Program-made: the position numbers and the translations under genes
DNA from: Bacillus sp. AZ43
GTDB taxonomy: Bacteria > Actinomycetota > Actinomycetes > Mycobacteriales > Geodermatophilaceae
Reading direction: 5' to 3'
NCBI GenBank assembly: GCA_004570425.1
Contig: SPQJ01000015.1
Location: forward strand, 1-64,000
DNA: 64,000 bases
Part shown: one piece after another, positions 53,050 through 60,260 of the stretch
How the letters are laid out: every line of letters begins with the position of its first letter
How positions within the stretch are numbered: the stretch's first letter is position 1
Notes under the pieces: generated by a model
The model's database searches: none
What the model was told of the DNA's origin: nothing
What the model saw: only the letters and a program-made list of their open reading frames with translations

Positions 53050-55001
53050 TGCATTGCTCCGTTCCCGGCCTCGCTCAGCGCGCTGGCGGCCGGCTCGGTG
53101 GTGCCGTCGATGACGTCCTGGATCACCGCGGCGAGCTCCGCGGCACGGAAGGGCAGCCCCCGGACCTGGGTGTGGCTCTGCACGTCCACGAGGTACTTGG
53201 CCCGCAGCAGCAGCGCGAGCTGGCCCAGGTTCATCTCGGGGCAGACGACGCGGTCGTAGCGGCGCAGGACCTCGCCGAGGTCGGCGGGCATGGGGTTGAC
53301 GTGCCGCAGGTGGATCTGGGCCACCGAGCGGCCCGACCGGCGGATCCGGCGGCACGCGGCGCCGATCGGCCCGTAGGTCGAGCCCCAGCCGATGACGGCG
53401 ACCCGCGCGTCGCCGTCCGGGTCGTCGACCTCGGTCGGGGGCAGGTCGGCGGCGATGCCGTCGACCTTGGCCTGCCGGGTACGCGTCATGAAGTCGTGGT
53501 TGGCCGGGTCGTAGGAGATGTTGCCGGTCCGGTCGGCCTTCTCCAGCCCGCCGATGCGGTGCTGCATGCCGGCCGTGCCGGGGATGGCCCACGGCCGGGC
53601 GAGGGTCTCCTCGTCGCGCAGGTACGGGAGGAACTCGCCGTCCGCGCCGTTGGGCTCGGTCGCGAACCGCACGTCCTGGCTCAGGTCGGGGAGCGCGTCC
53701 ACCGCCGGGATGGCCCACGGCTCCGCGCCGTTGGCCAGGTACCCGTCGGAGAGCAGGATGACCGGGGTCCGGTACTTCAGCGCGATGCGGCACGCCTCGA
53801 TGGCGGCGTCGAAGCAGTCGCCGGGGGAGCGGGGCGCGATCACCGGGATCGGGGCCTCGCCGTTGCGCCCGAACATCGCCTGCAGCAGGTCCGACTGCTC
53901 GGTCTTGGTGGGCAGGCCGGTCGAGGGGCCGCCGCGCTGGACGTCGACGACGACCAGCGGCAGCTCGGTCATCACCGCGAGGCCCATGGCCTCCGACTTC
54001 AGCGAGACGCCCGGCCCGGACGTCGTCGTCACGCCGAGGGCGCCGCCGAAGGAGGCGCCGATGGCCGACGCGATGCCGGCGATCTCGTCCTCGGCCTGGA
54101 ACGTCCGCACGTCGAAGGACTTGTGCTTGGACAGCTCGTGGAGGATGTCGGACGCCGGGGTGATCGGGTACGCGCCGAGGAACATCGGCAGCCTCGAGCG
54201 GTGCGCCGCGGCCACGAGGCCCAGCGCCAGCGCCTGGTTGCCCGAGATGTTGCGGTAGCGGCCGGGCGCCATGGGAGCCGGCTTGATCTCGTAGGAGACC
54301 GCGAAGGCCTCCGTCGTCTCGCCGTAGTTGTAGCCGGCGCGGAAGGCCGCGATGTTGGCGGCGGCGATCTCCGGCTTGCGGCGGAACGTGCGCTCGAGGA
54401 AGCGGATCGTCCCCTCGGTGGGCCGGTGGTACATCCAGCTCAGCAGGCCGAGGGTGAACATGTTCTTCGAGCGCTCGGCCTCCTTCTTGCCCAGGCCGGA
54501 GTCCGCGAGCGCGTCGAGGGTCATGGAGGTCAGCGGCACGCTGACGGTCTGCCAGCCCTCGAGGGAGCCGTCCTCGATCGGGTTCGTCGCGTAGCCGACC
54601 TTGGCCAGGTTGCGCGGGGTGAACTCGTCGGAGTCGAGGATGAGCAGCCCGCCGCCGGGGAGGTCGGCGAGGTTGGCCTTGAGCGCGGCCGGGTTCATCG
54701 CCACCAGGACGTCGGGCGCGTCGCCCGGCGTCATGATGTCGTGGTCGGCGAAGTGCAGCTGGAAGGAGCTGACGCCGGGCAGGGTGCCCGTCGGCGCCCG
54801 GATCTCGGCCGGGAAGTTGGGCAGCGTCGAGAGGTCGTTGCCGAAGCTCGCCGTCTCGCTGGTGAACCGGTTGCCGGTGAGCTGCATGCCGTCGCCGGAG
54901 TCGCCGGCGAGCCGGATGACGACGCGGTCGAGCTCGACGACGCTCTTCACCAGCCCGCCGGGAGCCGAGCTGGCCGTCTCGGGCCGTTCGATCGCAGTCA
55001 T
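53046..55001 (-). CDS. korA: 2-oxoacid:ferredoxin oxidoreductase, alpha subunit (gamma-alpha fusion)
   Basis: 651 residues. The N-terminal third is the gamma-type domain (VVIRLAGDSGDGMQLTGNRF and so on). The rest is the pyrimidine-binding alpha domain (RLPMFLGAYPITPASDILHE, FQAEDEIAGIASAIGASFGG, TTSGPGVSLKSEAMGLAVMT, VDVQRGGPSTGLPTKTEQSD). The C-terminal part RYDRVVCPEMNLGQLALLLR is also typical. ATG 55001. A divergent gap to htpX of about 170 bases carries four GGATCCG sites. Confidence 0.95.
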   Translation of the reverse strand: MTAIERPETASSAPGGLVKSVVELDRVVIRLAGDSGDGMQLTGNRFTSETASFGNDLSTLPNFPAEIRAPTGTLPGVSSFQLHFADHDIMTPGDAPDVLVAMNPAALKANLADLPGGGLLILDSDEFTPRNLAKVGYATNPIEDGSLEGWQTVSVPLTSMTLDALADSGLGKKEAERSKNMFTLGLLSWMYHRPTEGTIRFLERTFRRKPEIAAANIAAFRAGYNYGETTEAFAVSYEIKPAPMAPGRYRNISGNQALALGLVAAAHRSRLPMFLGAYPITPASDILHELSKHKSFDVRTFQAEDEIAGIASAIGASFGGALGVTTTSGPGVSLKSEAMGLAVMTELPLVVVDVQRGGPSTGLPTKTEQSDLLQAMFGRNGEAPIPVIAPRSPGDCFDAAIEACRIALKYRTPVILLSDGYLANGAEPWAIPAVDALPDLSQDVRFATEPNGADGEFLPYLRDEETLARPWAIPGTAGMQHRIGGLEKADRTGNISYDPANHDFMTRTRQAKVDGIAADLPPTEVDDPDGDARVAVIGWGSTYGPIGAACRRIRRSGRSVAQIHLRHVNPMPADLGEVLRRYDRVVCPEMNLGQLALLLRAKYLVDVQSHTQVRGLPFRAAELAAVIQDVIDGTTEPAASALSEAGNGAMQ

Positions 55002-55056
55002 GAGTGGTGTACCTCCACCGGCCGAGATTACGTGCGTGTGTCAGCGGCCGGGATGT

Positions 55057-55171
55057 GGATCCGGACACTCAGGGCTTTGGGTGACCTAACAGGGAGGATC
55101 CGTTCCCCATTCCGGGGGATCCGCCACGGTTGCGGCAGGGAACGGCCGTCCGGCCACCGGCGTTGGATCCG
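55057..55171. promoter_or_regulatory. cluster of four GGATCCG sites between korA and htpX
   Basis: GGATCCG occurs at 55057-55063, 55096-55102, 55117-55123 and 55165-55171, all in one orientation around the palindrome GGATCC. All four lie in the 172-base divergent intergenic region; the last ends three bases before the htpX start. The middle two are 21 bases (two helical turns) apart. By chance one such heptamer would be expected in thousands of bases. They may be operator sites for korAB, htpX or both. No regulator is known to me for this motif. Confidence 0.5.
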
Positions 55172-55173
55172 AC

Positions 55174-56049
55174 GTGCAGCGCTGGAACAACGGACTCAAG
55201 ACGGCCGTCCTGCTCGGCCTCATGGGCGGGCTCATCCTGGCTGCCGGTTCGCTGATCGGCGGGCGGCAGGGCCTGGTCATCGCCCTCGTCGTCGCCCTGG
55301 GCGTCAACGGGTACGCCTACTTCAACTCGGACAAGCTGGCGCTGCGCGCCATGCGTGCCTTCCCGGTCACCGAGACGCAGGCGCCGCAGCTGTACGCGAT
55401 GGTCCGGGAGCTGGCCACCGAGGCCCGGCAGCCGATGCCCCGGCTCTACGTCAGCCCCACCAACCAGCCCAACGCGTTCGCGACCGGGCGCAACCCGCGC
55501 AATGCCGCGGTGTGCGTGACGCAGGGAATCCTCGAGCTCCTCGACCGCCGCGAGCTGCGCGGGGTGCTCGCGCACGAGCTGTCGCACGTCTACGACCGCG
55601 ACATCCTCATCAGCTCGGTCGCCGGCGCCATGGCCACGGTCATCACCTACCTGGCGCACATGGCGATGTTCGCCTCGATGTTCGGCGGGCGCTCGGACGA
55701 GCGCGGCGGGGGCAACGCGCTCGGCGGGCTGCTGCTCATGCTGCTCGGGCCGATCGCGGCCGGGGTGGTGCAGATGGCGGTCAGCCGGAGCCGCGAGTAC
55801 CAGGCCGATGCCTCGGGCGCCTACCTGTCGCAGGACCCGCTGGCGCTGGCCAGCGCGCTGCGCAAGATCGAGCGCGGGACGGCGGCTCTCCCGCTGCCGC
55901 AGGACGACCGGCTGGTCACCCAGAGCCACCTGATGATCGCCAACCCGTTCCGCGGCCAGGGAATGGCGTCGCTGTTCGCCTCCCACCCGCCGATGCCGCA
56001 GCGGATCGCCCGGCTCGAGGAGCTGGCCCGCGAGCTCGGCCAGCGCTGA
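55174..56049 (+). CDS. htpX: HtpX-like M48 family membrane zinc metalloprotease
   Basis: 291 residues. Membrane quality-control protease. Two N-terminal helices ([16 protein letters not shown] and [17 protein letters not shown]) and two later ones flank the active site. The zinc motif is [12 protein letters not shown] (HExxH near 134) and the third ligand is in [30 protein letters not shown] and the end [16 protein letters not shown] are family blocks. GTG 55174, divergent from korA. Confidence 0.95.
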   Translation: MQRWNNGLKTAVLLGLMGGLILAAGSLIGGRQGLVIALVVALGVNGYAYFNSDKLALRAMRAFPVTETQAPQLYAMVRELATEARQPMPRLYVSPTNQPNAFATGRNPRNAAVCVTQGILELLDRRELRGVLAHELSHVYDRDILISSVAGAMATVITYLAHMAMFASMFGGRSDERGGGNALGGLLLMLLGPIAAGVVQMAVSRSREYQADASGAYLSQDPLALASALRKIERGTAALPLPQDDRLVTQSHLMIANPFRGQGMASLFASHPPMPQRIARLEELARELGQR

Positions 56050-56126
56050 GCGGGACGGCGCTGCCGGCCGGCGACCTGTGGGCGACGCCCGACCACGGTG
56101 TCCCCCCACGCCGCCGTTCCCCTGCG

Positions 56127-56618
56127 TCAGCGGTAGTTGTCGAACTGCAGGGCGACGTCGAGGTCGGCTCCGCGCAGCAGTTGCTGGACGGCCTGCAGGT
56201 CGTCGCGCTTCTTGCCGCTGACCCGCAGCTGGTCGCCCTGGATCTGCGCCTGGACGCCCTTGGGTCCCTCGTCGCGGATCAGCTTGGCGATCTTCTTGGC
56301 GACGTCGGACTCGATGCCCTGCTTGATCCGCGCGCCGATCTTGTACGTCTTGCCCGAGGCCTGCGGCTCGCCGGCGTCGAGGACCTTCAGCGAGATGTTC
56401 CGCTTGATCAGCTTCTCCTTGAACACCTCGAGCGCCGCGACGACGCGCTCCTCGGTGTCGGCCTGGAGGGTCACGCCGTCCTCGCCGGCCCACGCGATGG
56501 TGGCGTTGGTGCCGCGGAAGTCGAAGCGCTGCGAGAGTTCCTTGCCCGCCTGGTTGAGGGCGTTGTCGACCTCCTGGCGGTCGACCTTGCTGACGACGTC
56601 GAACGACGAATCGGCCAT
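56127..56618 (-). CDS. YajQ family nucleotide-binding protein
   Basis: 163 residues with two ferredoxin-like halves. Signature: [67 protein letters not shown]-like [20 protein letters not shown], and the end ALQFDNYR. Some family members bind cyclic di-GMP or other nucleotides; a ligand here is unproven, though a cyclic-di-GMP-type membrane protein is encoded at 60261. Convergent with htpX, divergent from the tRNA-Tyr gene. Confidence 0.92.
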   Translation of the reverse strand: MADSSFDVVSKVDRQEVDNALNQAGKELSQRFDFRGTNATIAWAGEDGVTLQADTEERVVAALEVFKEKLIKRNISLKVLDAGEPQASGKTYKIGARIKQGIESDVAKKIAKLIRDEGPKGVQAQIQGDQLRVSGKKRDDLQAVQQLLRGADLDVALQFDNYR

Positions 56619-56703
56619 GGCGTTCCCCTTCCACCGGCCGGCTCCGCTCGGGGCTCCGAGAGCGGCGGCGGCCGTCTTGTATTCTTCTCCGGTACCACCG
56701 CAC

Positions 56704-56785
56704 GGCGGGTTGCCCGAGTGGCCAATGGGAGCGGACTGTAAATCCGTCGGCTTAGCCTACGAAGGTTCGAATCCTTCACCCGCCA
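56704..56785 (+). tRNA. tRNA-Tyr (GTA)
   Basis: 82 bases. Acceptor GGCGGGT pairs with ACCCGCC, discriminator A56785. The anticodon loop CTGTAAA gives GTA (Tyr). A long variable arm (class II) and the T-arm AAGGTTCGAATCCTT are present. CCA is not encoded. A strong terminator follows within 12 bases. Confidence 0.97.
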
Positions 56786-56796
56786 CGCCCGGTACG

Positions 56797-56828
56797 AACG
56801 GCCCCCGGCCTCCTGGCCGGGGGCCGTT
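56797..56828. terminator. strong terminator after tRNA-Tyr
   Basis: AACGGCCCCCGGCC (56797-56810), loop TCCT, GGCCGGGGGCCGTT (56815-56828): a perfect 14-bp stem. It ends the tRNA transcript and also sits just past the stop of the minus-strand Tad-like gene (56836), so it may act in both directions. Confidence 0.85.
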
Positions 56829-56835
56829 CCCCGTC

Positions 56836-57261
56836 TCACGGGAGGGTCGGCGCCCGCGCGCTGGCGGTCGTGGTCCGCTCCAGCGGCTCGCCCCCGAGGA
56901 AGAGCCAGCCGAACGCGATCTCCACGTGCCGGGTGCACCGCACGGTGACCTCCGCCCCGTCGGTCTCGGCCGACCAGGAGTCCAGCGCCGTTCCGCCGTC
57001 GGCGAGCTGGTCGGCCACCGCGGCCTGGGCGGCGGCCCGCGTCAGCGGCAGGCTGTCGCCGACGCCGCGGGCGTAGACGAGGTCCTCCGCGGTGCGGTTC
57101 GCCGCCGCCAGCGCCGCCCCGTCGCACACCGACTGGACCTCCTGCTGTTCCAGGAAGGCGTCGGAGGCGGCGATCGCCCCGAAGGCCATGAGCGCCGCCA
57201 CCAGCCAGCACACGAGGACGAACGGCAGCGTCGAGCCCCGTTCCCCGTCGTCCCGCCGCAC
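56836..57261 (-). CDS. Tad-like (TadE/TadG N-terminal) secreted/pilus-type protein
   Basis: 141 residues from GTG 57261. A short basic start and a prepilin-like GERGSTLPFVLVCWLVAALM lead into the Tad helix, then FLEQQEVQSVCDGAALAAAN, the hallmark of the putative Flp pilus-assembly TadG/TadE N-terminal domain. A small domain with Cys near 113 ends the chain. In other actinobacteria such genes lie in a tad locus with an ATPase and membrane proteins; none are present here, so the gene is either an orphan or a distant part of that system. Confidence 0.75.
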   Translation of the reverse strand: MRRDDGERGSTLPFVLVCWLVAALMAFGAIAASDAFLEQQEVQSVCDGAALAAANRTAEDLVYARGVGDSLPLTRAAAQAAVADQLADGGTALDSWSAETDGAEVTVRCTRHVEIAFGWLFLGGEPLERTTTASARAPTLP

Positions 57262-57402
57262 GCCGGGAGCGTAGGAGTTGTCCACCGCCTGTGGACAGCG
57301 GCTGTGGACATTGTGGACACCCGATCGGGTGGCGCCCCGCCGCCCGCCCCGGCCTGTGGACGACGACCGGACGGGTCCCCCCGGTGGGGCGACACTGCGC
57401 GC

Positions 57403-57687
57403 ATGTCCATCGAGATGTCGGCCGCCGGGCTCCGCGAGCTCGCCGCCGCACTGCACGCCGTCGCCTCGGACGCCGAGGACATCGCCCCCCGGCTGGACCG
57501 GGCGGGGGACGTCGGGCCGGCCCTGCTGCCGGCGGTCGAGGCATTCCTCGAGGCCCACCGCGCCGCCGGCCGGGCACTGGCCGGGGAGCTGGGCTGGCTG
57601 GGCGCGACGGTCGAGGCGGCCGCCGACTCGTGGCTGGACCTCGACCGGGGCCTGCTCGCCTCGCACGGCCGGGCGCGTGCCGAATGA
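57403..57687 (+). CDS. small helical WXG100-like protein
   Basis: 94 residues, two predicted helices joined near the middle (GLRELAAALHAVASDAEDIA and LPAVEAFLEAHRAAGRALAG), ending in TVEAAADSWLDLDRGLLASH. Size and helical hairpin resemble ESX/WXG100-type partners; a true W-x-G is not seen at the turn, where the sequence is LDRAGDVGPALL. Its stop overlaps the start of a 709-residue protein, so they are a translationally coupled pair. Type VII secretion is only suggested; no ESX machinery is in the window. Confidence 0.55.
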   Translation: MSIEMSAAGLRELAAALHAVASDAEDIAPRLDRAGDVGPALLPAVEAFLEAHRAAGRALAGELGWLGATVEAAADSWLDLDRGLLASHGRARAE

Positions 57688-59813
57688 CGTACGCCTTGCC
57701 GCAGCCGATCGCCCTCGACATGCCGCCCGGCGACCCCGCCGAGGTCGAGGACCTCGTCAGGGACGTCGCGGGGGCGGCCTTCCGGCTGGCCGGTATCGGC
57801 GAGGTGCTCGCCGGGCGCGCGGGCGGCACGCCGGGCTGGCTCGGGGACGACGCGACGGCGGCCGAGGCCCAGCTGGACCGGGTCACCGGGATCGTGCGGG
57901 AGGCCGGTGCCGCGGTGCTCGCCGCCACCGGACGGCTCAGCGCCCACGGGGAGCTCCTCCGCGAGACCCGCCGGCAGGTGCGTGCCCTGCGCGAGGAGCA
58001 GGCGGAGGACTTCCGGCTGGCCCAGCGGCAGCTCCTGGAGACCGCGGACCCGCAGTACGCGGTCATGACCGGCGCGCTGTCCTGGGCGGGCACCGTCGCG
58101 GAGGTCGAGGCGGCCGAGGCCCGGCGGCGCCGGCGGCACGAGCTGCTCCTCGAGGAGCTGGCCGACGACGTCGCCGCGACCACGCGGGCGCTGGCCCAGG
58201 CGAGCCGCCCCGTCGGCGGGGCCGGCCGGCCGGGTGACGGCAGGCGCGTCCTCGCCCACCTGGCCGCCGCGCTGCCGGGCTGGGGCGACCCGGAGCTGGC
58301 CCACCGCGGGCTGGCGGCCGGCCGGGAGCTCGCCACCACGTCCATGACGCCGGAGGAGCGCATGGCCCTGGCGCGCGAGGTGGCGGCCTACGCGCACCTG
58401 CCGGCCTTCGCCTCCGCGTTCGTCCGTGGCCTCGACGTGGAGGGCGTGGGCGGGCTCCTCCACGTCGTGGGAGAGCACCCCGCCGGCCCGCTGGCGGGCG
58501 TGCTCGCGGCCGCCCTGGGCGGCGCGGTACCGGGGACGGCCCGCACGGACCGCGTCCGGGCCGTCCTGGAGGCGGACCACCTGCCCGCCGACGACACGTG
58601 GAGCGCCGACCGGCGGGCCGCCGGCATGGCCGCCGTCCTCCTGGCGGGAGCAGGGTCGGCGGCCCCGCGGACGGCGACCGTCGCGGAGTGGGCGCGGCAG
58701 CTCCTGGTGCACGAGCAGGCGACGGGGCGCCCGCCGGGGCTGCCCGCCGGAACGCCGGGCCGGGGGCCGGGCGAGCCCCACGACGCGGTGGAGGTGGCCG
58801 TCGCCGCGCTGGCACGGGAGGCGACGCCCACGGAGGCCGCGGTGTTCCTCGGCGGGCGCCGGACGTGGGAGATGCTGCTGGCCCGCCACTGGGCCGACGG
58901 CGGCGAGCTGCTCGGCGCGCTGGTCGGCACCGCGGCCGACGACGCCGGGCCCGACGGCGACCGCGCGGTTCGCCTCGGGCTGCAGACGATCGGCGCCGGT
59001 CTGTTCGCGGGCGACCCCTCCGGCTGGACGGTGGACCGCGGCACCGTCGCGGCGGTGGCGCCGGCGCTGGGGCACGCGGTGGCCGCCCACGTGGCCGCTG
59101 CGGCCGACGCGCTGGGCACGGCGGCGTCGGGCGCCGATGACGACGGCACCGGCCAGCAGGTGCGCGGCCTGGGTCTGGTGCTGCTCGACGGGGAGGCCCG
59201 AGCCGCCGTCCAGGGGGCGCTGGTCGACTGGTCGGTGACGCAGGTCCGGGACGGCGGGCGGAGCAGCCCCGAGAGCCCGCACCCCGCGATCGCCGTGACG
59301 AGCGCGTTCGTCGCCGTGCGGGAGCACGGCTACCGGCTCGATCACGCCCTGGACGGCCACGAGCTGCGGGAGCGGGCCGAGGATCGCGAGCAGTTCTGGA
59401 AGTGGACGGCCGGCCTGGTCCTGGAGCTCGCCTCCCACGCGCGCGCCACACCGCTCGCCGTCGTCGCCGAGGTCGCCGGCACCTACGCGCCGATGCTCCT
59501 CGACATGGACGGCACCTTCGACCTGGGCCCCGACCGTGCTCCACGCCTGGACGCCGACGACGCCGCCGCTCTCGCCCGGGGCGTCGTGCCGGCCGACCTC
59601 GCCGCACGAGTGCACGTCGTGGAGGCGCAGGCCCGGGCCGCCTTCGAGCGGACCGCCCGGCTCCTCGGCGGCGCGGATGCCCCGGTGTCCCCGCCGAAGG
59701 ACTACCGGGGTGCGACGTTCGACCTCGCGACCGACTGGTTGTCCGACCTCGCGATCGGCGAGGCGCGGGCTCGCGGCGGTGTCCGGGGCGGCGGCTCCTC
59801 ACCCGATCGGTGA
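57684..59813 (+). CDS. large helical protein with WXG-like N-terminus, function unknown
   Basis: 709 residues. Residues 1-160 look like a long WXG/LXG-type helical hairpin: VEDLVRDVAGAAFRLAGIGE, PGWLGDDATAAEAQLDRV (tryptophan-glycine-like turn), then LLRETRRQVRALREEQAEDF and a long charged helix. The rest is Ala/Gly/Leu-rich and helical, with a patterned core (GLLHVVGEHPAGPLAGVLAA, WEMLLARHWADGGELLGALV, YRLDHALDGHELRERAEDRE). It recalls actinobacterial DUF6571-style proteins, uncertainly. No toxin active site or signal peptide is seen. It follows the small partner with an ATGA overlap. Confidence 0.6.
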   Translation: MTYALPQPIALDMPPGDPAEVEDLVRDVAGAAFRLAGIGEVLAGRAGGTPGWLGDDATAAEAQLDRVTGIVREAGAAVLAATGRLSAHGELLRETRRQVRALREEQAEDFRLAQRQLLETADPQYAVMTGALSWAGTVAEVEAAEARRRRRHELLLEELADDVAATTRALAQASRPVGGAGRPGDGRRVLAHLAAALPGWGDPELAHRGLAAGRELATTSMTPEERMALAREVAAYAHLPAFASAFVRGLDVEGVGGLLHVVGEHPAGPLAGVLAAALGGAVPGTARTDRVRAVLEADHLPADDTWSADRRAAGMAAVLLAGAGSAAPRTATVAEWARQLLVHEQATGRPPGLPAGTPGRGPGEPHDAVEVAVAALAREATPTEAAVFLGGRRTWEMLLARHWADGGELLGALVGTAADDAGPDGDRAVRLGLQTIGAGLFAGDPSGWTVDRGTVAAVAPALGHAVAAHVAAAADALGTAASGADDDGTGQQVRGLGLVLLDGEARAAVQGALVDWSVTQVRDGGRSSPESPHPAIAVTSAFVAVREHGYRLDHALDGHELRERAEDREQFWKWTAGLVLELASHARATPLAVVAEVAGTYAPMLLDMDGTFDLGPDRAPRLDADDAAALARGVVPADLAARVHVVEAQARAAFERTARLLGGADAPVSPPKDYRGATFDLATDWLSDLAIGEARARGGVRGGGSSPDR

Positions 59814-60003
59814 CAGCTGGCTCAATATCACTCACGCAAAGTGACGACGCGAGGGCGCGTCACCCGGACATGATCATCGGTGCTTGTCCGGACGGGTGAC
59901 GGGAAGCAATGTCTCCCGCGCGGTCCGTACTGAACGACGCTCTGCCCCCGCGCGCGTAGGTGGCTGCCGCACAGCCGCAGTCAGTCATGCCTCGGGAGGC
60001 GTC
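59814..60003 (+). promoter_or_regulatory. structured leader upstream of the repeat peptide
   Basis: 190 bases without a gene. Three stems compete: TCACT (59828-59832) with AGTGA (59840-59844); GTGACG (59841-59846) with CGTCAC (59858-59863); and GTCACCCG (59859-59866) with CGGGTGAC (59893-59900). The first two share 59841-59844 and the last two share 59859-59863, so they cannot all form at once, as in attenuators. The last could also be the terminator of the upstream pair. The peptide's ribosome site GGGAGG lies just before its ATG. Confidence 0.45.
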
Positions 60004-60111
60004 ATGGGTAGCAACGTGCAGTCTGGTTCGACCTCGGTCCGCGGCGCGAAGTGGAACCGCGGCGCCAAGTGGAATCGCGGCGCCAAGTGGAACCGCGCCG
60101 TCGCCGTCTGA
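60004..60111 (+). CDS. 35-residue peptide with three RGAKWN repeats
   Basis: ATG 60004 with GGGAGG about six bases upstream. The peptide is MGSNVQSGSTSV, then RGAKWN three times, then RAVAV. The repeats come from three tandem 18-base units (60043-60060, 60061-60078, 60079-60096) that differ only at synonymous third positions (GCG/GCC, AAC/AAT), a sign that the peptide sequence is what is kept. It has no signal peptide. A 13-bp terminator follows, so it is a single-gene transcript. Tandem W-N-R motifs recall precursors of modified peptides, but no maturase is nearby. Function unknown. Confidence 0.7.
   Translation: MGSNVQSGSTSVRGAKWNRGAKWNRGAKWNRAVAV
60043..60096 (+). repeat. three tandem 18-bp coding repeats
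   Basis: Unit 1 GGCGCGAAGTGGAACCGC, unit 2 GGCGCCAAGTGGAATCGC, unit 3 GGCGCCAAGTGGAACCGC, without spacers. Each encodes GAKWNR. All differences are synonymous. Confidence 0.95.
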
Positions 60112-60135
60112 GCGAACGCGCACCAGCTGGAGGAT

Positions 60136-60166
60136 CGAGGCGGCCGGCCCTGTGCCGGCCGCCTCG
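60136..60166 (+). terminator. strong terminator after the repeat peptide
   Basis: CGAGGCGGCCGGC (60136-60148), loop CCTGT, GCCGGCCGCCTCG (60154-60166): a perfect 13-bp stem 24 bases after the peptide stop. A weaker stem (GCGACC with GGTCGC) follows at about 60177-60210. It separates the peptide transcript from the downstream GGDEF-EAL gene. Confidence 0.85.
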
Positions 60167-60260
60167 CTGCTTGCGGCGCGACCTCATCCCGTGGGGGCGG
60201 TGAGGGGTCGCAGGGCGCCTTTCCGCTGCTAGCCTTCGCGCGCCCGTCTTCCCAGGGGAA

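Noticed and set aside
59814-60003. Possible cyclic di-GMP (GEMM) riboswitch before the peptide, because of TCACGCAAAG and the nearby EAL gene
   Set aside because: The rest of the GEMM-I consensus (GGGCAAACC, the GNRA tetraloop with receptor, GGGACGCAAAGCC) is absent. Only the short CACGCAAAG string matches, so it is reported just as a structured leader.
60043-60096. CRISPR-like repeat array
   Set aside because: Units are 18 bases, directly adjacent without spacers, in frame and with synonymous differences. This is a coding repeat.
60004-60111. Streptide- or cyclophane-type modified peptide as a firm call
   Set aside because: No radical-SAM enzyme, SPASM protein, protease or transporter is within reach in the window, so a modified-peptide assignment is only a hypothesis.
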